Assembly (NCBI GenBank): GCA_914767715.1
Contig: OU612068.1
Span: 18,104,001-18,168,000 of the forward strand
Direction of reading: 5' to 3'
Length of the DNA stretch: 64,000 bases
Origin: Membranipora membranacea
Lineage: Eukaryota; Bryozoa; Gymnolaemata; Cheilostomatida; Membraniporidae
Part shown: positions 1-12,432 of the stretch, in pieces
How the letters are laid out: every line of letters begins with the position of its first letter
Numbering within the stretch: position 1 is the stretch's first letter
The notes under the pieces: model-generated
Told to the model about the DNA's origin: nothing
The model's database searches: none
What the model saw: only the letters and a program-made list of their open reading frames with translations
Made by a program: the position numbers and the translations under genes

Positions 1-106
1 GCAGGCAGTTTCGCATCTTTTTGGTGGGGTCTCTGATCACATCAGTCCTAGTGTTTTTAGTATGAATAATTCACAAAGAGTCATAAGGAGTCTTTAAGCT
101 ACACAC

Positions 107-764
107 CAGTATCTAAGAACGAGCTGATGAGATCTGGAAACTTGAGCCTGGTGTATGTTTTAGCGTGAATTCTGAGCTCAGGGTGAGATGAGCTCAGTAA
201 TATCACGCCAAACACAACCTCCTGAAGTCTGTTCAGCTTCAGTATCTTACTGATCTGTGAGAGAAGCTGTGATGACACCTTCAAAGTCTACAGAGAAAGC
301 AAAGGAAGTTAAATTATCCGAATTAAAACAAAATTGCCAACTTAGTTGAACTTCTGAAACATCAGAGGTAAGAAATAGATCTTAGAAACAAGGAATGAGA
401 ATTTGTGATATGGATATATATTTGGAATGTGAGTGAAGCAACTACTCGAATCGGTGCTGTGTATGTGTAGGTATATGTATATATACACCTAGGCTACACA
501 TATATCCAGTTTGAATTTGCTGATAAACTATTCGGTTTCATTGATCAGACCTACCTTCTGATGTTGTAGAGGGTTCTCAACAGCGAAACACAGAATTGAT
601 GCACAGTTTGGTTTGGCGATGAGTGAGGTGCACTCCTGCTGTAAGAGTTGTATCTGGTAAGCATCTTTGCCATTGCTGGATTTACCATCACCAGAAAAGT
701 CTATACTCGAAAACAGACACCGAAATAGGTGCCTCTCAGCCTCCTGGCCATGCAAGGCAGTTAG
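107..764 (-). CDS. CNOT1: CNOT1, CCR4-NOT complex scaffold subunit (N-terminal part, two exons)
   Basis: Two minus-strand exons are seen, 764..555 and 287..107. The first follows a TTTTCAG acceptor and ends at AAG|gtaggt. It encodes a stretch matching the start of animal CNOT1: [14 protein letters not shown], then [13 protein letters not shown], then [12 protein letters not shown] and ENPLQHQK. The second follows CTGTAG and encodes [21 protein letters not shown]...[13 protein letters not shown], the next CNOT1 segment, ending at a GTGTGT donor. From family knowledge, CNOT1 is the large cytoplasmic scaffold of the CCR4-NOT deadenylase that shortens mRNA poly(A) tails. The rest of the gene lies beyond the left edge. 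I could not find the first coding exon (about 30-40 residues) upstream of 764. Identity rests on my recognition of conserved blocks. Confidence 0.9.
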
Positions 765-3188
765 CTGAAAACATTGAAGTCGAAGTAGATGATAGATTGC
801 CATATATATCTCATTGATGAGTTAGCAGAGAGATTATAATAGGAAATTTAACTATCTCACAATCAGACATCTCTTGCTTCTCTTAGCGCCTTATCGTTAC
901 ACATTGATACACAACAGTATGGGCACTTGTCTTGCGGTATCCAAACATCAAACCTCTCCACAACCAATCTAATTCCCATGAGCGAATGCTACAGATCAGA
1001 ATCAAGTTTTTAAATCACACAGTTGCCCCTTCTACTGGATGACACGCTCCGCCCAAACCATCAACAACAAATATGATCCTATGAGTCAGTCCTTCAATTT
1101 AGTTTACTGACTCAGTTGTTTTGCTTGGATTCAGTCCAAGCTAAACAAATGAGTCAGTAAACGAAATTGAAGCTCATCAAAAGAAAGAGGCTCTTTTGAT
1201 GAGCTTTCTACTATGATTAGACAGCTTTACTACTATTACTAGATTGGAGTGATGAACTCCCTCACATTGTTTGTATCATATTGATATTCAATATTTATTT
1301 ATTATCATGTATAAAATTATATGATATATATATAAAAATATATTATTATTATTACATTAGGCCTATTAGGGTATTACCATCATCACTTATTACATGAAAA
1401 CTGACTGATGTGCATTATAGTGATTATAGGACTAGGGTAATAGCAACGAACCAACATTAGTGGAACTTTAAAATACTTCACAGAGGATTAAATATATTGG
1501 AACTTACATGATTGATGTCAGCTACACTTTGTTTGTAATTCTTTTTAGTAAGATTTGCAACAGAATAGCTGACTTGAGACAAAGCAAAACCAAGTGAGTC
1601 CAAATTCATGCTTCACATCACATTTGGATTTCTTTATTAGACTTGAAACAAGCAGTATGGTCCAGTGGTCTATACAACCGAGTTTTATATAGACTGAATA
1701 GTTCTATCAGCAAGATAAAGGCAATAATTTGGGGTGATCTTCAGGTGAAAACACACTTTTTCTTCTTTTTGTGTGTGGGAAAAATTCAGGGATGACGTCA
1801 TGATATCATGTCAAGGTTGGTATTATGAACAAACTCCCTCTCAACATGCATTTCTACCCCTTATTACCGATAAATTGGAGAATATCGGTTAGGTCTAAAA
1901 AAAGAATCCACTTCTATACTTGTTTGATATGAAGTTGCTCCCCCTTCACAAAGGAGAGGATAAGTAGTAAAAGTTAATGTCCCCAACTCCTAGCCAATGT
2001 GTTGGCTCTGGTATTTGCTACCCAACTCTCTGATAAAACCAGGGAGTAAAAAAAAAAGTTGTATGTTTTCAGTACAAAGTAGCAATTAGAACATGCAGGG
2101 CTTTTTTTAAGCCAAATTCTATCTTGTTTTCCTATTCATATTCATTCTATATTCATTCCGCTATTTGGGTTTTCCATAAACATATAAATATGTTTATGGG
2201 TTTTTCATACAGGAAGATTTATTTCCAAATAGTGCGTTCTCAAGCAGTGAGCGATTTGTGAACGAGACCTCTGATAGAAATGATATACCATCTCAAATCC
2301 TGCCCTCCTTGCCCATCCAGATTCCCACGACACTTTGATAATGACGGAGAAAATTGATATGAAATAAATTGACTGCTATTATTTTGATCTGTGTTGATAA
2401 GGTAAGCTTGTTCATTTTTACTGCTTCGACGGGCTCGGTGTCCATAGTTCACTAGTTGAAGGATATCACTTCCATCTGATCCATGGCTTGTTGTTTTAAT
2501 ATAATGTATTGGTATTTGCTGCTATTCGTTAAACAATATGCCGATCTGTTCATCAGTTAGTGCTGTTGTGTCAGTGAGTGGTGTTTTTTTTGTTTTTTTT
2601 TTATTTGTTGAGGTTTTCTATAAGTTTATAATTAAAGCAAATTGAAAATAACTTGTTGACTTTGATTTGAATTAGTGCATGTGGCAGCAAGGCAGTCTCT
2701 GAGAATCTCAATATTCTCATCGTGTTATATATTCAGAGTCCGACACTATTTTAATAATTGCTTGTCAACCTCGCCAATCAATATGAAAAGAATGTGCTTT
2801 CAGTATTTTCTGTGGTTAAAAAAGGCCCCCAAGTTTAAAGGGTGAAGCTTTATCAAAACAACACTGTGTAAGAATAAACATTTTGTGCATTGTGAGCCTC
2901 AGTAATATCAATATAAGTGTTTATAATATTTTATGATCAATGCTCTGAGTTTAGCAGATTCAAACATTGTCACTCCAAAATGTTTAATTCGGCTCAACAT
3001 CATAGCACAGCCTCATCTTCGGCTTCTTCAATGTTCTTCTGGCAACTCTTGATACTGTTGCAGGTTTACTCTCTTGGTTATGTGGCATTATTTCACTACC
3101 ATTTATTCTGAAAAATCATAAAAAAAAGTTGTACTAGAAATGTGAGTTGAACAAAAGATGATGTAACAGTGCATGACAAAAACAGAAA
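765..3188. other. No gene recognised; AT-rich DNA with hairpins
   Basis: No coding stretch is supported here. It should contain the 5' exon and promoter of CNOT1, but I could not identify them. Structures seen: a long stem-loop at 1093-1171, a 13-bp-stem hairpin at 1171-1205, an AT-rich tract near 1310-1350, and a palindrome at 2174-2199 made of CCATAAACATAT and its complement. Confidence 0.5.
1093..1205. repeat. Two adjacent hairpins (foldback sequence)
   Basis: TTCAATTTAGTTTACTGACT at 1093 pairs with its near-perfect complement ending at 1171. The stem continues inward through TTGCTTGGA/TCCAAGC to a five-base loop. Immediately next to it, AGCTCATCAAAAG (1171) pairs with CTTTTGATGAGCT (ending 1205). 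The pattern fits a small foldback or MITE remnant; no target duplication was found. Confidence 0.6.
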
Positions 3189-3194
3189 TTTATT
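3189..3194 (-). terminator. Candidate polyadenylation signal of the NHL gene
   Basis: TTTATT on the plus strand reads AATAAA on the minus strand, about 330 bases downstream of the stop codon at 3522. This is position-based only. Confidence 0.3.
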
Positions 3195-3521
3195 TCCGTA
3201 AGGAACAGTTAATACATACAAAGATACTAAATGCTACAAGGTATAAGGATAATATAAGGCTCTCCATGCATTCAGATTTCACTTGCAACCTCAACACTGA
3301 ACCATGGTATCGCACTGCCGCACATTTATCAATGTTTTGTAAGCAAATAGTTGTTTTATGGCCGTAACAAATCACTGACAACATTGCTAGATACAGTAAA
3401 AAAATCAACAGCTGAAATTATTGACGGAGCATCGATGTAAAACTTTGAAAGCGTATGCCGGTTTTGTGGCTCTGGATTGCAGACTGATGATTTTGATGAG
3501 TATTGTATTGATTTCTGTTAC

Positions 3522-6500
3522 CTACTGATTCTGCAGTGTACAAGTGTCAGACTTCACATCATATGTGTACATGTTCCCTTTATTGTCAGCAATACAGCTG
3601 CTCACCAGCATCAGGGAGGCATATGTACCGTCCTCCGTCAACATTGGATATATTATCCTGCAAAACGTAAATAGGTTGAAAGGTACCACAAAGACTTGGA
3701 TTGGGGATATCTTAGAAACAGCTGTTATGCACATTGCACATACATACTGAGCATACTAGCCAATATTCTTCACTTTGCCCTAATAACATATTACCAACCT
3801 AGAGTGGGAATTTCCTTTGAATTATCGTCGATGAACGTTTAGAGTGATTTCGTGACAATCCAATACTAATATCGCCATGTACAGTGAGGAATGCATTTTT
3901 AGCAGTACAGTACAGATTTATCTCCTGCCATTGACAGAAACCACATTTCTTGCAGGGAAATATTACTGCCTCAATCTTGAAACTTACCTCGGTACCATGT
4001 TGTACAGGACAATCATCAGTGTAGAACCTTTGGCTCTAAGTCTGTCCACCAGTTTGCCTTCCAGGTTGTGCGGTATGGTACTTGCGTTACCGTAATAAAG
4101 CCTATCAGTGGGCCAATTGACAGTCAGAGTGTCATTGGAACAGCTGATGAGATCGCTAGCACTTCCAGAATTGTGGCCTTTGCAGTCTAGGGGATAAAAG
4201 ATCTAGGCTTACAATGACAAAGTGTTGAGATGTTGCGCTTTAACCATACAGATACAGTGCAATTAAGGAGGGGGCAACTCCTCGCTATATCGCTTCAAGT
4301 TTACATTATTATCTTGATTTGTGTAGATTATAAAGCAGCTTACCAAGTTCTTCAAGCTTCTAAGGGTGAATTTTCAGGTGAAAACCGATCTGTGCCCAAA
4401 CGGAGTATGTTCCCCTAAATATCTTCATGTGTTTAGATAGCAAATACATGTACTGTTTTTGTTGTTTTAGTCATGATTACCTTTCTGACAGATTTCCTCT
4501 ATAAGGCGGAAGTTATGAACCACAACAGCCTCTATTGAGGCTTGGGCAGCTCCACCAGTAACAGCCTCACACTTCACATCGTACTTTGCTGTGAAAACTA
4601 ACCTTCGTCTCAATGTCGCATCTGTCAAAACAGGCACGACATCATAACACGAACGAGCCTGTCTTGACAAGCTTGACATGCCACCGTACAAAGATTGTCA
4701 AGATAGGCTAAACTCGGAGCTGACACAGGTGTATCATATCAATGTTATCGCTTTGATAAAAGTACTAACACAATAGCGCAATAACTGATAGAGGGGTGTA
4801 CAAACACACTTTGCATATTATTATCTAGCTCTGATAAATCTGACAAGAGCTCCTGGATGTCTAAAAATAACAATCTGTAATCAGTAAAGTTGGGCCTTCC
4901 CCGAATATTGTTTATTCTAGGTTAGATAGTACACAGTCCTAAGCAGAATAGAATAGGCAAGGGTGAGGGTAAGAGAGACTTTTACAGTACCAGAGTTTTA
5001 AGATTTTTTGCGACAACGGTGAAGACTAGTGCATAAAACACTCAAAAAGAATGAGTTCAGATTTTACTGTTGAATCAAAAATGGGCAATATCTTACCCTT
5101 GGGTAAATGGAAAATGGATCTCTAGACTGACAACTATGCTTTTTTGTGAGTTAGGCTACAAACCATATATCTTCACAGATGTGTTGCTGCAGTTGTTTTC
5201 TGAGGGTCCATTAGGTGGGTTCATTGGATAGATACCAGGTGGTAACTGTAATTCTACGGGTGACCCATCCGCACTGATAAACTTTACCGCGGCTAAGCCT
5301 GTTTCAAGGGAGACAACTGTTGTGATATTACGAGGGCACTGCACAATTCTCTCTACAAAGGAATGTGATAATTGCATGGTAATATAGTACAATTTAGAAT
5401 CAATAATATGCATTTATTTCATTTATTCGACAGGAAAAAAGACACATTTGTAACCAAATTTGACCACCTGTTTCAAATTGTAATTGAAACCAATGGCTAT
5501 TTTTTGTGAATTAATCAATTTACATTTACCGTTTTTTTTTGCAATAAAGCAGTGCCCAGTACCTTCATACCAGAAGATTAACAGATTTGCGAATAAAAGA
5601 AATTTTTGTATGGTCTCACCTCCCTCAAATACTTTAACCTGTATTATGCAGCTTCTTCCATCTTGTATGGTAAAGTAGCTATGGTTGCCTGGAGCCAGAT
5701 TCAATACAAAGTAATGGGTTATCTCGATCTGCGCTGTTTGCATCCCTGGCTGTACTGTTATGTTCAGTTCTTGATCCTCACATGTCAATGAATTCACGTG
5801 AAGGCTGGATTGGGTGATGTAGGTCTGGTTTGATGGTTCTTTCACTGTAAGAATCACGAAGTTTTAAAGGATTTAGATAGCCAAATAAAGCATCCAGAGA
5901 AAGAAAAAAGTCATGTATTTTCCATTTATTGGCAGAGCGACATACCTACAATAGTCTAGCTACTGTTTGTTCATAATATCATGATACCCTTGTCATAAAA
6001 TCTGTTAGATCGCAGATGTTTCATTTTGGCCAAATCATGGGAGAAAAAAAAATGAAGCCGTATCTCCAACCTGACAAGATCGAAATTAAGAATTCTAACA
6101 ACTTCTAGAAAGCGTTATTAGAAACAAATGCTCTGCTTTTAATCCAAGAACTGAGCTGCATTTGAATCTCCGAAGACAAGAGGGATAATTCCAGAAATGA
6201 TAAAAAAAACTTGGCCTAAACCTTGCTCACCTTCAAATTTCTTTATTCCGTCACTTTCTGCCAGATACAATGTTGATCCCGTCAATAGCAAATCTTCAGG
6301 TCGGCTTAAGTTGCAAACGCTTAGTAGGCCCCAGCTCGGAAACTTGTATGCTCCATAGCGACACAAATTTAATGTCATAGTTCTGCTTTGGTTGAGATCT
6401 ACCACTCTCAGGTGATTGTTACCTTGATCAGCAATGACAAAAATTTCTGTATCGATACCTTGAAGCTGCATTATCCCATATGGGTTGAGAAATCGAGACA

Positions 6501-8336
6501 TCTCAAGACCCAAGTCGTAATAGCCTGATATTGCGGATGATCCAGCTACTAATTTGATAATGTTTTGCTGGTTGTAGATATGCCTGTAAATCCCATGACC
6601 TGCAGTCAAAAATATATCACCTTCTTTAGTTTGGGTCATGTAGCGTGGCTTGTCAACACTGGCCAAAGTTGTTGTAATGCGGGTGTCCCTATCGATAGCT
6701 CTTATAGCGTTACCATCATATTCTGATACTATCAACCTTTTTGGATTCAGTTTGTCCTGAATGACATCATATGGTCCATAAAACCTAGCCTGAGCACCAT
6801 CTCTAGATCCATATCTAGACTGAGATCCATAGCCTCGTGAAGCAGTTCCAGCGTAGATAGATGTTATTCCAGTATCATACAAAATCATCCGAATGAGATT
6901 ATTGTTCTTGTCTGCCGCAGCAATCTGCAATAATGTATAGTGTTGAGTCAAGCAGTACTCCTTGGTTGAGTAATGAGTAGCTATTAATATGTTAGGTGCT
7001 GTTAGTTTTTTTTTCAGCAACCCGGACTGATTTTGGGTCTATTTATTTATGGTTCTGTTTTGCTTTCATTCCATTCCAGGTTTCAGAGAAAAACTATTGC
7101 TTCTAAATTGATAGATGATCATTAGAAAGAAAACTATCGATTGCTGCATATAATCCACTTATATGTGCTCGATCTGTGGCAGGATTTAAATTTCAAGCCT
7201 TCAATAATTGCGTGCTGAAGGTCCGACACACTAACCACCAGAGCCATATACTGTTCAATTTGAGCTCAAGCTATGAAGACAACAAACTCATGAAGCGATT
7301 GGGAGTTACCAACGCTATTGATGGTTAGGACTTAAGCCAACCTCTAATCTAACTAGTCCCCTCCCTCTCCAATCCTAGCCTTATCACACAGCCACCTGTG
7401 TGGTTAACAAAAAAAAAACTCAATACTCTTACTCAATTTTGGAACAATTCACAACCATGGCCCAAATACCTGCATCGTTCCTGATATTTGAGTAAAGCCT
7501 CGCAAGTAATTGAACCAAGCTCCTGTACCAGTGCCCTCCTGGTAGTCTGCACGACTCGATCCCGCAATTACTGTAATATTATCTCCATCCGTGGTTCTGA
7601 TTGATACGTCATCAGTGAAGATTATATTTCCAGGTGTGTGGGCATCTTCTTGCATATGCCTTACTGGTTTGGAGGTTTTAATAAACACCGACACACTTTC
7701 AGGGTCTGTCCACCTATGTCAATAAGAACAGTTGCTTCATTAGTACATCATCATCGATTTTAACCCCATCATCTTTCGTATGGTGTGCATTGATGGTCTC
7801 TCTTGACTCGAGTAAACTTATTACTCTCTATGTGATAAATTTAGCTAGCTAAAATAGGCTTTTAGCCCCGATTAGCTAGTTTTACATTAGCTTCTCAGGT
7901 TGTCTTGACATAATAGCATATTTATTGCGAATGAGATATCTAGTAATTAAAATACTGTGTTTTATCATGAGCTACATTTTGGTAGCAAAAATTGAAACCA
8001 TAACTGCTGCTGTGAACTTGATGCATAAAAGGAGCCGTCAATCAGGGGTAAGCTAAAACTGGTGAAGGGGAGCTCTAGGTATTTGGAGAGAAACTCAAAC
8101 CAAATATATCACTCTACTGATCATCAATAATATAAATGACCATTATAGCAATGGCTGAGTTTGTAGAGAGTTTGGTGAGTATTGTTTGATCTTTACTCAA
8201 TAATGTGTTTGTAATATATAGATACGCTAGCAGAATAAAGTCTGGCTCTCGGTACAAAACCTTACTCGCTAAATAATTCAGACGCCTCATCCTTCAGGCA
8301 CTCACTGTAGCCACTGAGTAAAAGGGCTCCAAAGAA
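3522..8336 (-). CDS. NHL-repeat beta-propeller protein with a cysteine-containing C-terminal region (5' end not found)
   Basis: Eight minus-strand exons join in frame: 8336..8266, 7713..7470, 6924..6231, 5844..5620, 5352..5164, 4621..4481, 4186..3988, 3657..3522 (TAG). The second and third exons carry NHL-type blades: a DYQEGTGTGAWFNYLRGF unit followed by IAAADKNNNLIRMI, then GSRDGAQARFYGPYDVI, SEYDGNAIRAIDRD and FVIADQGNNHLRVVDL. The exons after the propeller encode an Asn-glycosylation-rich, Cys-containing region with a CPRNITTVV start that resembles a HYR-type module (weak). This suggests a secreted or cell-surface protein. The start codon and any signal peptide are missing; the 8336 exon is the least certain, accepted because its phase fits. 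A MITE with AGCCTGTCTTGAC ends lies in the intron at 4656-4710. The ligand is unknown. Confidence 0.7.
4656..4710. repeat. Short foldback MITE (AGCCTGTCTTGACAA family)
   Basis: AGCCTGTCTTGACAA at 4656 pairs with TTGTCAAGATAGGCT ending at 4710. Related ends recur at 14439-14494, 38434-38519, 39157-39186, 43563-43594 and 44225-44307, so this is a dispersed family. Confidence 0.6.
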
Positions 8337-8536
8337 CTACAAAAGATAAATTACAGTTACTGTCATGGTTGTGACGGTTTGCCATTTCAGCCTTGTGTGT
8401 GTATCAAAGTACATGTGTCCATTCTTAAAACTTGGTCATGCATGTAAATAAAAAATGTGATTTGAAAATAGCAAGCCTGAGACTGAGACTGAGACTGAGA
8501 AAATAAGTCGGGAGGCGTCAATTTGACCCAGTAGAC

Positions 8537-8630
8537 GGTAGACTACAGCGGGATTCGAACTTTAGACCTCCATTGCTTGCGTGTAAGATGGTAGACGCTC
8601 TAAACAACTGAGCTACCTACTGCCTCCTAC
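8537..8630 (-). mobile_element. tRNA-derived SINE head
   Basis: Read on the minus strand, it contains a tRNA-like A box (TAGCTCAGTTGTTTAGAGCG) and a B box (AGTTCGAATCCCGC) about 50 bases apart, as in RNA polymerase III promoters. The stems do not form a good cloverleaf, so this is a SINE and not a tRNA gene. It abuts the ACAAT array. Related heads occur in intron 6 of the VWA-kinase copies near 35.5, 47.0 and 60.6 kb. Confidence 0.65.
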
Positions 8631-8635
8631 TCCTT

Positions 8636-8900
8636 ACAATACAATACAATACAATACAATACAATACAATACAATACAATACAATACAATACAATACAAT
8701 ACAATACAATACAATACAATACAATACAATACAATACAATACAATACAATACAATACAATACAATACAATACAATACAATACAATACAATACAATACAAT
8801 ACAATACAATACAATACAATACAATACAATACAATACAATACAATACAATACAATACAATACAATACAATACAATACAATACAATACAATACAATACAAT
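8636..8900. repeat. Perfect pentanucleotide microsatellite (ACAAT)53
   Basis: Fifty-three uninterrupted copies of ACAAT (265 bp) without a single substitution. The open frames on the minus strand through this tract (repeating VLYCI) are a by-product of the repeat and not coding. The tract lies 5' of the minus-strand SINE head. Confidence 0.98.
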
Positions 8901-9388
8901 ACATATTCCACAACAACACAGTTGATAAATTTGACAATGTGCTTTTTATTAACATACCAAGCTGTGGATGTGATACCACATTCTCTATCCAAGGAAAGGT
9001 TCCGACAGTAGAACCTGTCGACTTTATCAACCTACAAAGCTATAAAATCTATGCTACCTGCAAGCATAAATTAATGTGGTCCGTATAGTGCTGAGAGTAG
9101 TTACTACTTTGACATGAGTGCAATTCATTGATAGCTAGTGTCAGCTCGGGAGATAAAGACCACTGCATAGATAACAATGACTTTGATATTTTTTGTAAAT
9201 GGTTTTGATATATATTATAATCAGAGACTATATCTATAGTCTCTGTTATAATACCACTACCACCTGATGTGCTTGTGGTTAGAAATGAAAATTGACAAGC
9301 AAATTGAACCAATCAACCAGCCAATTGGAAATTGGAGTTACCCTTTCACTTTACCTGAGAGGCTAACTCCTAAATTGTCTGAGTCTGA

Positions 9389-9602
9389 GGGGTCTTTCAA
9401 TCAGAAAAACCTATGCTTTACTAGAGCAAATGATCAATGTCACTTCGCAAATATTATCTCACTTAGTCTTTCAGTTAGGCAAATTCGTTCCCAGTTCACT
9501 CACTCAGAATGTATAATATATAGTTCCATCAATAAGTGAGCAATGTCCCGGGTCTCACTCACAATTGATTGCAATTTTGGCTATTTCTAATTGAAAGACC
9601 CC
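9389..9602. mobile_element. MITE with GGGGTCTTTCAAT inverted ends
   Basis: GGGGTCTTTCAATCAGAAA at 9389 is inverted at the right end (TTTCTAATTGAAAGACCCC, ending 9602). Inside is a CACTCAGAATGTATA...AGTTCCATCAATAAGTGAG segment that recurs near 29980-30079 and in the opposite orientation near 51240-51385. No clear target duplication was found. No coding potential. Confidence 0.65.
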
Positions 9603-10792
9603 TCTCCCTGGGATGAATCCTAGAAGATAAACTGCATCCAATAGTCGGACAGCCACAAGTAACCTCTTGTAGTGTGTACGAGGTGTTTCTTGTCTGCTAG
9701 GATGATGGCATCTCATTATATTCTATTACTAAAACTCCCAGAAGTCACTCAATTGCACTTACATAGCAAGATCATTTTTAGGGGCATGTTTCATTAGTGT
9801 AATGTTTGGGAGTCAGTAATTTGGGTTCTCATAACCTTTGTGTTGTGAATCTGCGAGCTGAATCCCTAATTATTAGTAGATGGTATTATGCTCTGCAACA
9901 AATCACTATGAAAATACTCTAAGTAAAGACCATTACAGAGGGACACAAATTTTAGATCAGGAGAATATATGACAGGGACATTTGTACAAGGTAGTGGAGA
10001 CGACTTATCTTTGTAATCTAGAGTCTAGACAGTAATGATCAACGCCTCCAGAATGCCTCTTTTACATAATAAATTCATGTTTTATATGGCACAGAACTAC
10101 TTGTCCATCAGCAAGGACTCTGCGCCATTATCAAAGCAGCTTGGTAGTTGCACTGAATAACCTTTACAAAACTTTCGGGCACCTTATTGGTCTGTATTCT
10201 CTTCAACACTTTTCGAGCATAAAAATCTTAAACATATCAATATATACTAATATGTTTATGGTAAACATGGTCAGTCAAATCTTAAAAGGAGATTAGGTTC
10301 TGTGTGTAAAATAACATATTTGATTCTGTTCAATGCGCTGAGAAAATAGAAAAGCCAGCCAAACCACATTCCAGCATGTGACAGACATATGCTTTGGCAC
10401 TTGCTCTAGTGGGTTCTTCCAATAATTGGGGATTCCATTGTAATGGGAAATCGAAAATTCGAAAACACAAAGGTTTACACAATGTTAAATTCTAGAACAT
10501 TCATGACAAGGAAGAACTTTAAATGTAATTTATGCACCCACTCAAAATTGATCACACAGTATATCACACAGACAGTATACATCACACAGACAGTATATAT
10601 CACTCATACCTATGATCATGTGAGCGTTTGATCGCATTGCCGAAAACCGATTGGATGTCACTGAAGTGGAAAGCTTCATAACAATAACAATACCTTGTCA
10701 TGTCAGTCAGATAAACTCACCTGATTTTGAAGAGAATACATAACTTGTCTCTGCGCTGTTGCAAATTGGACTTGAAAAGCAAAAGCGTAAGT
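9603..10792. other. No gene recognised
   Basis: I see no exon with supported splice sites. A short repeat of ATCACACAGACAGTATA occurs near 10556-10600. This stretch may include the promoter and 5' UTR of the gene that starts at 10793. Confidence 0.4.
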
Positions 10793-12432
10793 ATGTCTGA
10801 AGTTGCTGAGAGACGAACACCTAAGAGGATCAAGTTAACTGCTGTCTCAGGAGTTGGGGCTGCAGTTTATGGAGCTGTGTCTTGTAGTCACACCATACCT
10901 GCACTCTCTGCTAGCATATGGATAGCCTTATGCTTATTACCTGCAGTGATTGGACTTATTGCGGTGGTGAAGTTTGCACCGCACATGGGAGGTGAGACTA
11001 AGTTCCAATCGCTGTCACCACCCTAATGTGTATCATGTCGGTTTCAACATATGGCATCCAAAATAACACTACCTCATTCCCCACTTGGAGACTAAAAAGG
11101 CTATTTCCTCTTGGCCAAATGCACCCAACAAAATAATGTATTGATATGTTCCGACCAGCCCAGCAGAACAGAACAGCCTGTATATTTTTTCAAGATTTGT
11201 TTGAACTGTCTGCTCTCGATTAAAGTTTATGGTAATATAAACAAGGATTTATAAATGGTATGTGTTTCTGGCATGACTTGTTTATCCAATGTCCTTCAAA
11301 TCTATAGCAATAACCGATGATGACCAGGACTATGTGGCAGCATACATCTGTGTAGCTCGAGCTATGCCACCGCAACATGTGTCTGCACAGCTTGGGAGCA
11401 AGAACAGTGAAAGGATGACATTCGCTACTGAATCAAACAAGAATCAGATCCAGCAAATCACACAACGGCTACATGAAATAGACTGTGCTAGGTGTGCTGA
11501 CAAAGAAATCCACAGACAACAGGCTGAACAGATCAGAGTGCATGAGTTATATTGTGCCAGGCAGCATTACTACATTAAGTGGCTGCTACAAAGGGCACAT
11601 CGACAGGAGAATGACATACACAGCCTGGCTCAACGCTTGCAAGGTTGGTTTTGATAATGTACACCATCGATGATAGTGGGACCGTTGGGCCCAATATCTC
11701 TTATATCATTTCAAATCTAAGGTCAGCAGTACCATAATTTAAGTGATAAACCTGATCTATCTTGAAATTGTAGCCTTTGTTGCATTGTGGGAAGGACGTG
11801 TTATTAACGCATCAAAAAGGAAAAGATTTGCAAGCTTTTCAAGACAGACTTACGCCTACCAGACTTGGTAATCTAACATAAATAACTTCATTTACCTAAC
11901 TCCACAACCATTCAAGATCAACAAAGGGTCTTTTAATAAATGGCAGCACTGCAGGGAACCCCTGGCTTGGCGACCAAAAATCAGTGAAGACTTTGGCCTC
12001 CTCTAAAATGGCTTTTGAGGCTTTGAGGAGTTGACTTAAATCATCATTATTATTGTAACTTCTATCGCCATGTCTCGAATTGCGATTGATGTTGTGCCTC
12101 AACTAGCTGTGACCTTGTCAAGCCATGAGCTAGTCATGGCAATTGCGCATGTGGGCCTTATCACTTCTTGATTCTAATCTATTTTAGTTTGTTAATTTTG
12201 CATTATATTTTGATGAAATAGGAAACAAAACAAAACTTATCTTTCATATGTAAACAACTCCTACACTCAACCATATGTTGGGATAAATGTTTCCCTCGAA
12301 AATAAATTTTATGTAACGATCTCTAATGTTAGTACCTGCATAAATGTAACGGGATGTTCTCAACAGGTGTTTTAACTCAAAACCTTTTCTTTTGCAGTGA
12401 TGGAAGCTGAGAACAATGTAGCCATACAGTGA
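10793..12432 (+). CDS. Small membrane protein with C-terminal coiled coil (unrecognised family)
   Basis: Three exons join in phase: 10793..10991 (GGAG|gtgaga), 11308..11643 (CAAG|gttggt) and 12398..12432 (after CTTTTGCAG, ending TGA), giving about 189 aa. An in-frame upstream ATG at 10727 would add 22 residues. Residues about 15-34 and 40-62 are hydrophobic (KLTAVSGVGAAVYGA..., then SIWIALCLLPAVIGLIAVV), suggesting two membrane segments. After them comes a His/Gln/Arg-rich helical stretch with coiled-coil spacing (NQIQQITQRLHEID, EIHRQQAEQIRVHELY, RQENDIHSLAQRLQ). I do not recognise the family. The gene sits between two NHL genes with no evident functional link. Confidence 0.55.

Noticed and set aside
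8537-8630. Functional tRNA gene on the minus strand
   Set aside because: Box motifs are good but the stems are poor, and related copies occur as SINE bodies elsewhere in the window.
8617-9030. Long minus-strand open frames made of repeating VLYCI
   Set aside because: They are the translation of the ACAAT microsatellite; a 5-base repeat without stops is open in all frames.
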